Assembly (NCBI GenBank): GCA_963741055.1
Contig: CAVUGU010000005.1
Coordinates: forward strand, 186,001-250,000
Reading direction: 5' to 3'
Source of the DNA: Bog-756 sp963741055
GTDB taxonomy: Bacteria; Actinomycetota; Acidimicrobiia; Acidimicrobiales; RAAP-2
Length of the DNA stretch: 64,000 nt
Both the position numbers and the translations under genes were made by a program. The notes under the pieces were generated by a model that saw only the letters and a list, made by a program, of their open reading frames with translations, ran no database searches and was not told where the DNA came from. Positions 20,468 to 30,473 of the stretch are shown piece by piece. Position 1 is the first letter of the stretch. The number at the start of each line of letters is the position of its first letter.

Positions 20468-21814
20468 TCATCGTGCGCGCCCCAGGGACACCACCGGTCG
20501 CTCCGGCTCGAGGTCCCGAGAAGCCTCGCGTGCGGAGCGATGGGGGCCGCGCTCGGTCCCGAGTCCCCCTCCACGGTCGAGGCGGCGGCGTCCCTCGATC
20601 CGGCGTTCACCGTCGAGAGCCGAGCCGATCTCCTTCTGCAAGGCGCGCCCGAGGTCTCCGGCTCGCCAAGACGGCTCGACCCGTGCGATCCCGGCGGCCT
20701 CGCCGGCGAGAGGTGAGCCGGCACAACGGACCACAGACGCGACCTGCGCCTCGACGATTCGGCAGTCGCCCCCACGAGCGACGAAGCGGAGAAGAGAGCG
20801 ACCAGGTCGTTCCGGCGGAGCGGCCGTTGCTCGCGGGCCAACACGTCGAGACGGCGCCTCACGTTGCCGAGGTCGATCGAGGGCTGGTCACGTTCCCGAC
20901 CGCCGAGGCCCACGACCCGGGTCAGGTCGCCGAGGTCGTAGCCGAGGTCAGCCAGCGCGTGTCCTCCACTCTCGGAGCAGGTCGGCGACGGTGTGGCCGG
21001 CTTCTTTTCCCGGCCGTGTCGCGTGGAAGGCGCCATCGCCGTGGCGCCTGTCGAGCTCGCCGTGACGCAGGAAGTCGAAGCGGGCCATGTCGGCCGAACG
21101 CTGGGAGAAGAGGTGTCGCAGCTCGGAGGGCACACCCACCACGTCGCCGAGACCGGTGGGTCCCACCTCCCACGACGCACCGAGACGGGTGGTGAGCTCG
21201 AGCCGCAATCGGGCGTGGTAGATCCCTTGGGCAGCTTCCAGATGGCCATGGAGACGGCGGCTGTCGAGCGCCGACCACACGCCGTCCACCCCTTGGGCGA
21301 CGTTCGCCATCACCAGATGGGTGTGGAGGTGGGGGTCGAGGGCCCTGCTCGTGCGGTGGAGGAATCCCCCGGCCACCCCGCCGGTCACGGGGAGCAGGTC
21401 GTTTCGACCCTGGCTCCGACGGCGGACGGCCAGTGCGGAGCGCTCGAGGTAGCCGGCGGCATCGGCCACCGCGGCACGGTGTCCGGCTCCGGCCTCGGCG
21501 GCGAGCTCGCGGGGTGCGAGCAGATGGAGGATGCTCACCGATTTCGGCGCACAGAAAGAAAGGTCATACGCGGCGACGCTCCGGACACCTGCCCGGGTCC
21601 GCAGGGGCGCTCCCGAGCAGGGATCGTGACCTTCCATCACTTCGGCGAACGGCTCGGCCTCGACCTGGCCGACCAGACCGAGCGTGCAAGCCGCGGACCC
21701 GCTCCAGATCCCCGGTTCCTCGCCCGCGACGAGGGTTCCCTCGGCACGCCCGGGGACGAGACCCTGCACGTAGTAGTCGTGGCTGCCCTCGTGCACCACA
21801 TGGATCTTCAGCAC
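20468..21814 (-). CDS. Short MobF (TrwC/TraI-type) relaxase
   Basis: Relaxase domain of conjugative plasmids and elements. With GTG 21814 as start the protein begins (M)LKIHVVHEGSHDYYVQGL, matching TrwC-type N-termini whose tyrosines cut DNA. Then come LSFCAPKSVSILHLL and the metal-binding histidine triad DPHLHTHLVMAN. About 449 residues in total, so the C-terminal helicase half of classical TrwC is missing. The frame slips near 20965 (after VADLLRE) and near 20768 (after SSLVGATAE), with coherent sequence on each side; the tail includes GDLGRALQKEIGSALDGE. Upstream of 21814 the same frame stays open antisense to pafC, without family similarity. Partner of the VirD4-like ATPase by position. 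Confidence 0.83.
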
Positions 21815-21942
21815 CTGGGTGACCGCATCGCTCTCGGGTCTCCTCTTTTCGGAGGAACCCTGCGACGAGCTGCTGGCCGAAACCTTGCCGGCGGCCTGTA
21901 CGCCGGGCAGGACGTGCTGCCGGTGGGCCGATCGGGCTCCCT

Positions 21943-22884
21943 TCAGCCCTCCCGGTAACGAGCGAGGATGCGCCGGGCCGCGTCGGCCCCGACCGAGCGG
22001 TCGTCCTCGGGCTCGAGCACCGCTGCGTCGGGACCGAGAGCGAGGAGCAGACGCTCGAGCCAGGCCTCGCCTCCGACCACGACCTCGATCTCGAGACGGT
22101 CCCCCACCCTCCGCGGCGGGCCCGCAGCCGGGACGGACTCGATCTGCCACCCGACCCCCGCATCGATCGAGAGCAGCACCTTCCGGTCGTCGGCACCCGG
22201 CACGTACGCCGCGTCGGTCGGAGATGCCGGGACGTCCGACTCGGCCCGCTCGGACGCGCCGACCTCCTCGGCGGCGGCGATGCGGTCTACCCGGAAGCGG
22301 CGCACGTCACCCGCGGTCTGGCACCAGGCGTCGACGTACCAGTGGCCGTCGGTGGCGAACAGCCGGATCGGGTCGATGCGGCGTTCGCTCACCCGGTCCG
22401 ACGACGCGGAGTAATAGGAGATGTCGACCGTCCGGTGGGCCTCGATCGCCGTTCGCACCGTCTCGAGCAGGGAGGGCGCATCGAGCTCCACACCGACCCG
22501 TTCGCCTCCGAGCGCCTGGTCGAGCTTGGCGAGCGCACGGGAGAGGGAGCCCTCGCGGTCGCTCCCGGGGACGGCGACCAGGGCGCGGGCGGAGGCGGCG
22601 AGGGCGATGCCTTCGGTCGGGGTGAGGCGACGTGGCCGGGCAAGTGCGGTCCCGGGCTGCACCGACACCGAGGTGTCGGTCACGATGATCTCCATCAGCT
22701 GGTCGGGCGTGTACGGGGGCACCCCGCAGCACGCGGCCATCTCGAGCTCCGCCACCAGCGCTTCTGGCGCGAGGTCGAAGCGTGCGGCCGCCTCGTCGAT
22801 CGACGCCTCGCCCTCCTGGGCGAGCCAGGCCAGGATCGCGAGCAGCCTCCTCAGCCGTCCGGCGGTGTCGGGCGGCTTGCTCAC
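21943..22884 (-). CDS. pafC: WYL-domain regulator PafC
   Basis: Second protein of the PafBC activator pair, which in mycobacteria drives the LexA-independent DNA-damage response. The N-terminal winged-helix region contains RLRRLLAILAWLAQEGEAS and CGVPPYTPDQL, typical of PafC; the WYL part contains ISYYSASSDRVSERRIDP and GHWYVDAWCQTAGDVRRFR. The GTG at 22884 overlaps the pafB stop (GTGA). The C-terminal WCX region (GGEAWLERLLLALGPDAAVL) is complete. No proteasome or Pup-ligase genes are adjacent in the window. Confidence 0.9.
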   Translation of the reverse strand: MSKPPDTAGRLRRLLAILAWLAQEGEASIDEAAARFDLAPEALVAELEMAACCGVPPYTPDQLMEIIVTDTSVSVQPGTALARPRRLTPTEGIALAASARALVAVPGSDREGSLSRALAKLDQALGGERVGVELDAPSLLETVRTAIEAHRTVDISYYSASSDRVSERRIDPIRLFATDGHWYVDAWCQTAGDVRRFRVDRIAAAEEVGASERAESDVPASPTDAAYVPGADDRKVLLSIDAGVGWQIESVPAAGPPRRVGDRLEIEVVVGGEAWLERLLLALGPDAAVLEPEDDRSVGADAARRILARYREG

Positions 22885-23840
22885 CGGTCGGTGGTCCCGC
22901 CGGCCGACGCGATCATTGCCTCGAGCCGTGCCTCGACCGCCGCCCGGGTCTCGGGCGGACGGAGGACTTCCGCGTGGTCGAGCAGGCCGAGCACCCACGA
23001 GACGAGCGCGTCCTCGTCGGTGACCGCGAGCCGCACGACGACGCCGCCCGGCCGGCGCTCGACCACTGCGTCGGCGCCGAGCTCCTCTGCCACCCGGGCC
23101 GCCTCGGGGCCGTCGACCAGCACGTCGACCTCGACGGCCTCGCCGGCGCCGAACTGCCAGGGCTCGCGCTCCAAGGTGGCGTCCACTTCCACGTCGTCGG
23201 CCAGCCCCGAGGACGGCTCGCCGAGCTCGATCGGGCCGACGATCCGGTCGACCCGGAAGGTGCGCGGCTCGCCGCGGTCGCGGTCGAAGCCGACCGCGTA
23301 CCAGCGCCCCCGCCGGAACCGGATCCCCGCGATGTCGACCCGCCGCGGTTCGCCGCGGTACTCGAAGGTGGCGAGCGCGTGACGGCGCGCGGCCTCGAAG
23401 AGGGCCGGGAGGGCCGGGAGGTCGACGATCGGCGGCAACACGACGAGCGGCGTGACATCTCCGCCGACCGGCGGTTCGCCGCGCACGCCCAGCTTCTCGA
23501 GCGCGTCCCGGCCGGTAGGCTCGCCGAGGTGGACCCCTGCGACCGCCAAGTTGAGGGCCGCTTGCTCGTCGGGCTCCAAGCCGAGGTCGGGCAGGTAGTA
23601 GGCATCGGGATCCACCCGGTAGCCGAGCTGCTCCTCACCCCCGATGGGCTCGACCAGAACCGGCACTCCCTCGTCACGCAGCAGCCGCTTGTCCCGCTCG
23701 AACGCCTGGCGCCGCGCGTCGTGGGTGTCGGGATAACCCGGCACGCGGTCTGCGATCTCGCGCAGGCTGAGCGGGCGGCTGGTGTCGAGCAGCACCAGCA
23801 ACAGGTCGGTCACCCTTTCGAGACGGTCGAGGCGTTGCAT
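22881..23840 (-). CDS. pafB: WYL-domain regulator PafB
   Basis: First protein of the PafBC pair. It has an N-terminal helix-turn-helix (RLSLREIADRVPGYP-like: PLSLREIADRVPGYPDTH), a WYL core (ATFEYRGEPRRVDIAGIRFR, GRWYAVGFDRDRGEPRTFR) and a WCX C-terminus. I prefer ATG 23840 (MQRLDRLERVTDLLLVLL) over the TTG nine bases upstream in the same frame. It is co-translated with pafC and divergent from the CtaG-like gene. Confidence 0.9.
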   Translation of the reverse strand: MQRLDRLERVTDLLLVLLDTSRPLSLREIADRVPGYPDTHDARRQAFERDKRLLRDEGVPVLVEPIGGEEQLGYRVDPDAYYLPDLGLEPDEQAALNLAVAGVHLGEPTGRDALEKLGVRGEPPVGGDVTPLVVLPPIVDLPALPALFEAARRHALATFEYRGEPRRVDIAGIRFRRGRWYAVGFDRDRGEPRTFRVDRIVGPIELGEPSSGLADDVEVDATLEREPWQFGAGEAVEVDVLVDGPEAARVAEELGADAVVERRPGGVVVRLAVTDEDALVSWVLGLLDHAEVLRPPETRAAVEARLEAMIASAGGTTDR

Positions 23841-23878
23841 CGCGGTCAATCTAGGTCTCCGGGGGTGAGGCTCCGACG

Positions 23879-24796
23879 GTGAGCAACGCGCCCTACGGCT
23901 TCGACCTGCACCCGGCAGCGCTCATCGTGGTGCTGCTCGGCGTGGTCGCGGTGGTAGCGGCGCACGCGCGGCTCGCACGGACCGCCAGGGTACCGATCCC
24001 GTGGACCCGGCGCGAGCGGTGGTTCTTCGCCGGCGCCTGCGTGATCGGCCTCGTTGCCACCGCCTGGCCGCTCGCCGACCTGGCGGCACACTGGTCGCTG
24101 ACCGCGCTGGTGGTGCAGCGCCTCGTGCTCGCCCTCGCGGTGGCGCCGCTGCTCCTGCTCGGGCTCCCTTACGACGTCATCCAGTGGCTGACCCGACCGC
24201 GGGTGGTCGACGCGGTGCTGACCCGGGTGGAACGGCCGCCCGTTGCGATCGCGACGGTCACCCTGGTGCTGGTCGGCTCGATGGTGCCCGCCTCCGTCGC
24301 AGCAGCGGCGTCGTCGCTTCCGATCCGCGCCCTCCTCGATCTCGCGACCGTGGCGGCCGGTCTGGTCCTCTGGATCCCGGTCATCGGGCGCGTGCCGGGG
24401 ATCCGCCGCCCGAAGCCGGTGGTGCGCTTCGGCTATCTGGTGGGACAGGCCATCGTGCCGGCCTTCCTCTCGGTCGTCTACATCTTCTCCGCGCACGCCC
24501 TCTACCCGACGTTCAGCCACTCGAAGGAGGCGGTCGGGCTGCGTCCGCTCGTCGACCAGCAGATCGCCGGGTTCGTCTCGAAGCTCTCGATGATCTTCGT
24601 CCTGCTCGGAGTCGGCGCAGTGGTGCTGGCGCGAGCGCCGCGCTCGGAGGACGACTCCGACGTCGACGAGCCGTTGGTATGGGCCGACGTGGAGCGCGAG
24701 CTCGAGCGTGCCGCCCGGCGCGAGGCGCGTCACGGGTCCGGGCTGCACGAGCCCCTCGGGCCGGCACAGGGAAGCGACTCGGAACCTCCCCACTGA
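23879..24796 (+). CDS. CtaG-like cytochrome c oxidase assembly membrane protein
   Basis: Integral membrane protein of about 305 residues with seven or so hydrophobic segments (for example ALIVVLLGVVAVVAAHARLA and WFFAGACVIGLVATAWPLAD). It matches the caa3-type CtaG family by WPLADLAAHWSLTALVVQR, LLLLGLPYDVIQWL and DQQIAGFVSKLSMI. The family helps deliver copper to, or assemble, cytochrome c oxidase. The tail (about residues 255-305) is charged and cytoplasmic. GTG start. No oxidase subunits are nearby. Confidence 0.85.
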   Translation: MSNAPYGFDLHPAALIVVLLGVVAVVAAHARLARTARVPIPWTRRERWFFAGACVIGLVATAWPLADLAAHWSLTALVVQRLVLALAVAPLLLLGLPYDVIQWLTRPRVVDAVLTRVERPPVAIATVTLVLVGSMVPASVAAAASSLPIRALLDLATVAAGLVLWIPVIGRVPGIRRPKPVVRFGYLVGQAIVPAFLSVVYIFSAHALYPTFSHSKEAVGLRPLVDQQIAGFVSKLSMIFVLLGVGAVVLARAPRSEDDSDVDEPLVWADVERELERAARREARHGSGLHEPLGPAQGSDSEPPH

Positions 24797-24869
24797 TCCC
24801 CGCCTCGTCGCGGCTCAGGGTCGATCGGGGATGCGGTACCCGCGACCGCCGCGTCCCTAGAGTGGCGAG

Positions 24870-26261
<1,392 letters not shown>

Positions 26262-26282
26262 AGGCTCGGAACACGCAGACGC

Positions 26283-26316
26283 AGAAGTGCCCCCTCCCAT
26301 CGGAGGGGGCACTTCT
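26283..26316. terminator. Bidirectional hairpin terminator
   Basis: Perfect 15-bp stem AGAAGTGCCCCCTCC / GGAGGGGGCACTTCT with a 4-base loop, between the convergent carboxylase and pilin genes. No long T tract follows, as is common in high-GC actinobacteria. Confidence 0.88.
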
Positions 26317-26365
26317 GTCACACTGCATTCGGCTGTCTCTTCAACTGCGAGTCAGCCGTTACGGA

Positions 26366-27034
26366 TCAACTGAATCCGTGGGTCCTCCAGGGCTGGCCAC
26401 CCTGTGCGGCAAAGTTTGCACTAGGAGCTGCGTTTGCGTTGCACGAGCCCGCGGTCGACTTCGGAACCTCCGAGTACCAGGTGCCGGGGCCCACCGGAGC
26501 GGTCGTAGCCGAACCATTTGCGGCGCCAGGAGCAGCACCGTAGATGGTATCAGGCGCACCACCCGCACCAGGAGTGACGGTCGAAAGGTTGTCACTCGCG
26601 TACCAACAGGTGTTGTCGTTCTTGGACGGCGAAGCCAAGACCACACCATTGCCGTCGCCCGAGACGTACCAGGAGACATCACCAGGGTTCGCCGCGGCGG
26701 CGCCGGCGGCCATCCAGTTGATGCTCGGCTCGTTCGTATGCAACAGCGCCTGGTTCACAGGAGCCGACCCAGGGCTCACCACACCACCGTAATTCTGGTC
26801 GTTCTGCGTCGCAGCCGACTTGGCGGTGGTCAGCGCCGTGTTGAGGTCGGACTGAGCTGCCCGGTCATTCGCTCCGCCGGTCACCCCGAGGAAGGTCGGG
26901 ATGGCGATGGCGAGCAGGATGGCCAGGATCAACAGCACGACCATGAGCTCGATCAGGGTGAAACCGGCATCTTCACCAGTGTCCCCCGAAGCGTCACGCC
27001 TGTCGTTCAGGCGCTCGATAATCGATGAAAGCAT
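26366..27034 (-). CDS. pilA: Type IV prepilin
   Basis: Major-pilin candidate of 222 residues. A 24-residue hydrophilic leader ends in Gly24; the cut would give mature FTLIELMVVLLILAILLAIA with the conserved Glu at position 5. The globular part contains two cysteines (NDNTCWYAS, AGSCNANAA) that could form the usual C-terminal disulfide loop. ATG at 27034 is preceded by GAGGAG. It lies downstream of pilB-pilT-pilC on the same strand but behind a 460-base gap, which suggests its own promoter and high expression. Confidence 0.95.
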   Translation of the reverse strand: MLSSIIERLNDRRDASGDTGEDAGFTLIELMVVLLILAILLAIAIPTFLGVTGGANDRAAQSDLNTALTTAKSAATQNDQNYGGVVSPGSAPVNQALLHTNEPSINWMAAGAAAANPGDVSWYVSGDGNGVVLASPSKNDNTCWYASDNLSTVTPGAGGAPDTIYGAAPGAANGSATTAPVGPGTWYSEVPKSTAGSCNANAAPSANFAAQGGQPWRTHGFS

Positions 27035-27053
27035 GTAGCTCCTCCTCGTGATG

Positions 27054-27071
27054 ACTCATACATCAATGAGT
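27054..27071. promoter_or_regulatory. Inverted repeat ACTCAT-6-ATGAGT in the pilin leader
   Basis: Perfect 6-base arms around a 6-base spacer, 20 bases upstream of the pilin start. On the RNA it would be a small hairpin just before the ribosome site; on DNA it could be an operator. Confidence 0.45.
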
Positions 27072-27167
27072 GGAGACCCGAATAGGTATCCGTCTGTGCT
27101 ATCGGAGGACCCGAGAGTTATCTTGAGAACTCATTTGGAAATTTTCGGGCTATACGGGTTGCCTGAC

Positions 27168-27210
27168 CTGCCACTTTTCGCGGTCGGAGTGCGAGCACTA
27201 TGAGTGGCAG
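27168..27210. promoter_or_regulatory. Nested inverted repeats upstream of pilA
   Basis: Arms CTGCCACT (27168-27175) and AGTGGCAG (27203-27210) are perfectly complementary and enclose a second perfect palindrome GTGC-GA-GCAC (27189-27198). It may be the terminator of the pilB-pilT-pilC block or a regulator site of pilA. Confidence 0.45.
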
Positions 27211-27494
27211 ATTCGGCCGTGACTTTCGAGGAGAAGGGCGATCCGCGAGCGGTCGCCGAACGCCTACCAGGGGATCTCTCACGACCCAGGACCTGGGAGG
27301 TTCGCGCTTTCGATGAGATCGAACCGGAAAAATGGCGCGCCGGAGGCGCCTCGCTTTTACGGATTGTCGAGGCACCCCGAGGCTTCACATGGATTGATGA
27401 AGCCTTTCAGTCCTGACCCTAAGGTCAGCCGTCCGATTTCACAATGCAGGCTGTGAATCACGCTCCATGTCCGGCAAAACCCGTTCCCGCGGAT

Positions 27495-28730
27495 TTACCC
27501 GCCGTTCGGGACGAGCTTGATGTAGTCGAACATCGGCAGGTAGAGGCAGATGACCATGGCACCGACGCCTGCACCCATCACCACGGTCAGGACCGGTTCC
27601 AACAGTGCCGTGAGGTTGGCCACCGTCACCGCGACTTCCTGATCGTAGAACTGCGCCACCTTCTTGAGCATCTGGTCGAGGGCACCGGTCTGCTCCCCGA
27701 CTTCGATCATCTGGACGACCAAGGTGGGGATGACCTCTTCGTGCTCGCGAAGCGGATCCGCGAGCGGACGGCCTTCGCGAACGCCGTTCTTAGCCTCGAT
27801 CAGCACCTTGCCGACCGTGACGTTCCCCGCAGTGTCCGCGCAGATGTCGAGCGCCTCGAGGATCGGCACGCCGGAGCTGATCAGCGAAGCCAGCGTGTTG
27901 GTCACTCGAGCCAGCGCCACCTTGTGGAAGAGAGGACCGAAGACGGGAGGCTTGAGCATCCATCGATCCCATATCGCGCGTCCGTCCTCGGTGGCGATCC
28001 ATTTCCTGACGCCGACGATGCTGCCGATGATGACCCCGATCACGACCAAGACCCAGGGACTCGTCATGATCTCCGAGATGTCGATCAAAATCTGTGTGGG
28101 AAGCGGCAGCTTCCCGCCGAGCGACTTGAACAGGTTCTGGAACACCGGCACGATGAAGATGATCATCGCGCTGAAGATGATGACCATCACACTGAGCACC
28201 ACCGCTGGGTAGGTCATTGCCGAGCGGATGGTCCGATTCAACTGGGCCTGGTTCTCGATGGTTTCCGCGAGGTTCGCGAGGACCTCGTCGAGGTTCCCGC
28301 CCACTTCTCCCGCTTGCACCAAGGTGCAGAAGAGATGTGAGAACACCTTCGGGTGCTTTGCACACGCGGCGGAGAGTGAGGAACCGTGTTCCAGATCCTG
28401 CCGGACCGCCTCGAGCACCTTCGCAAAGGCAGGATTGTCGACCTGGGCCGCCAGGATCCCGAGGGAGCGGACAACCGACAGACCGGAGTCGACCATCGTC
28501 GAGAGCTGACGAGTGACGATTGCCACCTCGCGCAGTTTGACCCGATCGGAGAAGAAGGGGATCTTGATCTCTGTCTTGAGATTGACCGCGGACTTCGGCG
28601 TGACCGAGATGGGCATGTAGCCCATCTCGCGAAGACGCCGCACGACGAGCGCCATGCTGTCGCCTTCGAGTTGCCCTTCGACCAGCCCACCGGATCGATC
28701 CCGGACTTTGTAGTCAAATGTGAGTGCCAC
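27495..28730 (-). CDS. pilC: Type IV pilus platform protein PilC
   Basis: Inner-membrane platform protein (GspF family) on which the PilB and PilT motors act. 411 residues with the two GspF repeats: VAIVTRQLSTMVDSGLSVVR in the first and ALARVTNTLASLISSGVPIL in the second. The three expected membrane segments are visible, including VVLSVMVIIFSAMIIFIVPV and the C-terminal PVLTVVMGAGVGAMVICLYL. Start ATG at 28730, 27 bases after the corrected pilT stop. Confidence 0.96.
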   Translation of the reverse strand: MALTFDYKVRDRSGGLVEGQLEGDSMALVVRRLREMGYMPISVTPKSAVNLKTEIKIPFFSDRVKLREVAIVTRQLSTMVDSGLSVVRSLGILAAQVDNPAFAKVLEAVRQDLEHGSSLSAACAKHPKVFSHLFCTLVQAGEVGGNLDEVLANLAETIENQAQLNRTIRSAMTYPAVVLSVMVIIFSAMIIFIVPVFQNLFKSLGGKLPLPTQILIDISEIMTSPWVLVVIGVIIGSIVGVRKWIATEDGRAIWDRWMLKPPVFGPLFHKVALARVTNTLASLISSGVPILEALDICADTAGNVTVGKVLIEAKNGVREGRPLADPLREHEEVIPTLVVQMIEVGEQTGALDQMLKKVAQFYDQEVAVTVANLTALLEPVLTVVMGAGVGAMVICLYLPMFDYIKLVPNGG

Positions 28731-28757
28731 GGTTCCCCGTTTCGTCGCTCATTGGTT

Positions 28758-30473
28758 CAGCCGGCTCCGGCTCCGGTATTCAGGTGGTTCCGGAGGTCGT
28801 CCTCGTTCGCAGACCGGTCGTACGCGATGGCTCTCGGAGATCACTCCGTCCTTGACCAGCCTCGCAAGGCTTTGGTCCATGGTCTGCATCCCGAAGCTGG
28901 CCCCGACCTGCATGATCGAGTAGATCTGGTGGGTCTTGTTCTGGCGGATGAGGTTGCGGATTGCCGACGTGCACATCAGCACCTCGGCGCACGCCACTCG
29001 GCCGGTCCCCTCAGCGTTGACGATGAGCTGCTGGGTGACCACCCCCTCGAGGGTCGAGGCCAGCATCACCCGGATCTGCTCCTGCTGGTTCTCCGGGAAG
29101 ACGTCGATCACTCTGTCGATCGTCTGCGGCGCGTCCTGCGTGTGGAGGGTTCCGAAGACCAGGTGCCCCGTCTCGGCTGCGGTCAAGGCCATCGAAATGG
29201 TCTCGAGGTCGCGAAGCTCTCCGACCAAGATGACGTCGGGGTCCTGGCGGAGCACCCGCCGCAACGCCTCGGAGAACGAGAAGGTGTCCTCGCCGATCTC
29301 TCGTTGGGTGATGATCGACCGCTTGTGATCGTGGAGGAACTCGATCGGATCTTCCACCGTCACGATGTGCAGCGGCTTGGTCCGGTTGATGATGTCGATC
29401 AATGACGCCAGCGTGGTCGACTTCCCCGAGCCGGTCGGTCCGGTGACCAGCACCAGCCCGCGACGGAGATCGGTGAACGACTGGACCGAGTCGGGGAGGC
29501 CGAGGGACTCGAACTCCGGCATCTCGTGCGGGATCGGACGGAGCGCTGCCGTCACCGTCCCTCTTTGGAGCGCGACGTTGACGCGGAATCGGCCGACACC
29601 CGCAATCGAGTGGGAGGTGTCCAACTCGTGCTCTTCCTCGAAACGCTCCCGCTGTGATCCCGGGAGAATTCCGAAGACCATGTCGCGGATCATCTCGTTG
29701 TCGAGCACCGGGCAACCTTCGATCGGCCGTACCGCTCCGTGAAGACGGATGCTTCCGGCGATGCCTGCGGTGAGATGGAGGTCCGAAGCACCGACTGCGA
29801 CCGCATAGCGGAGCAGGTCGTCGATGTGCAGCGGAATAGCACCTTCCTGCGTGGAGACGTGGATTCCCTGTTCGAGAAGCCGCTCCACGTCGGCCGAGAC
29901 CTTCACCTCGTCTGGTTCCGAACCCGCGTCGACCAACGGCGAGGTCGGCGCCGGGCCCGGAGCGGGTGGGATTCCGCTGCCGTTCCCGCTGCCGTTCCCG
30001 TTCCCGATGGTGCCGTTGCCGTCAGCCGAGACGCCGAGGGCCTGTGCGATCAGTACCGGATCCCCGAGGACCGGCCGGACTCGGTAGCCGATTCGGGACG
30101 CGAGGGCATCCTGGTCCTCCTGGGTGGGCGGTTCGCAGAACGCGACGGCGAGGGCGTTCCCGTCGAAGCGGAGCCCGAGCGCACCGAAATCCCGGCCGAC
30201 GTCTGGCCCAAGTGCTGCCGATGCCTCGGGGGTCGGGGTGAACGCGGCGAGGTCCACGGCCGGCAGCTGTGCGAGCTGTGCCATGGTCCCGACCACGACG
30301 CCCGGCAGTGCGAGGCCGCGGCCGATCAGGAGCGTGGCGAGATCCCGATCGTTCGCCGTCGCTTCGTTGAGCAGCGGCGTCAGGTTCGCTTCGGTCTCGT
30401 AGCCGGCCTGCACCAGTGCCTGGGCGAGCCGGTTCGACCACTCGGTCCGCGCGGACGCGGTGACCGGGCTCAT
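28758..30473 (-). CDS. pilT: PilT-type retraction ATPase with N-terminal MshEN-like domain
   Basis: Hexameric pilus-retraction motor. Residues 10-150 form an MshEN-like domain (often c-di-GMP binding), then a Gly/Asn linker, then the PilT core. Core motifs: Walker A VTGPTGSGKSTTL, Asp box DPDVILVGELRDLETIS, His box GHLVFGTLHTQDAPQTIDR. The raw frame ends at 28749 with an odd tail. If one base slips near 28845 it reads AIAYDRSANEDDLRNHLN, the conserved PilT C-terminus, and stops at 28758, so I use that end. ATG start overlaps the pilB stop (ATGA). Confidence 0.94.

Larger units (their letters stand above)
27035..27494. other. 460-base gap upstream of the pilin gene, with inverted repeats
   Basis: No convincing gene. 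It holds the pilin leader region and several inverted repeats listed separately. A 70-codon open frame at 27204-27416 (GTG start, MADSAVTFEEKGDPRAVAER) is possible but its codon use is poorer in GC3 than the neighbours and it resembles nothing I recognise. The stretch from 27110 to 27180 is relatively AT-rich and is the best place for a pilin promoter. Confidence 0.5.

Noticed and set aside
18959..21814. Complete integrative conjugative element or prophage
   Set aside because: No integrase, VirB4, attachment repeats, tRNA or phage genes are present.
27204..27416. 70-codon open frame upstream of pilA
   Set aside because: Starts inside an inverted repeat, has atypical codon use and no recognised family; mentioned only as a possibility within the gap.
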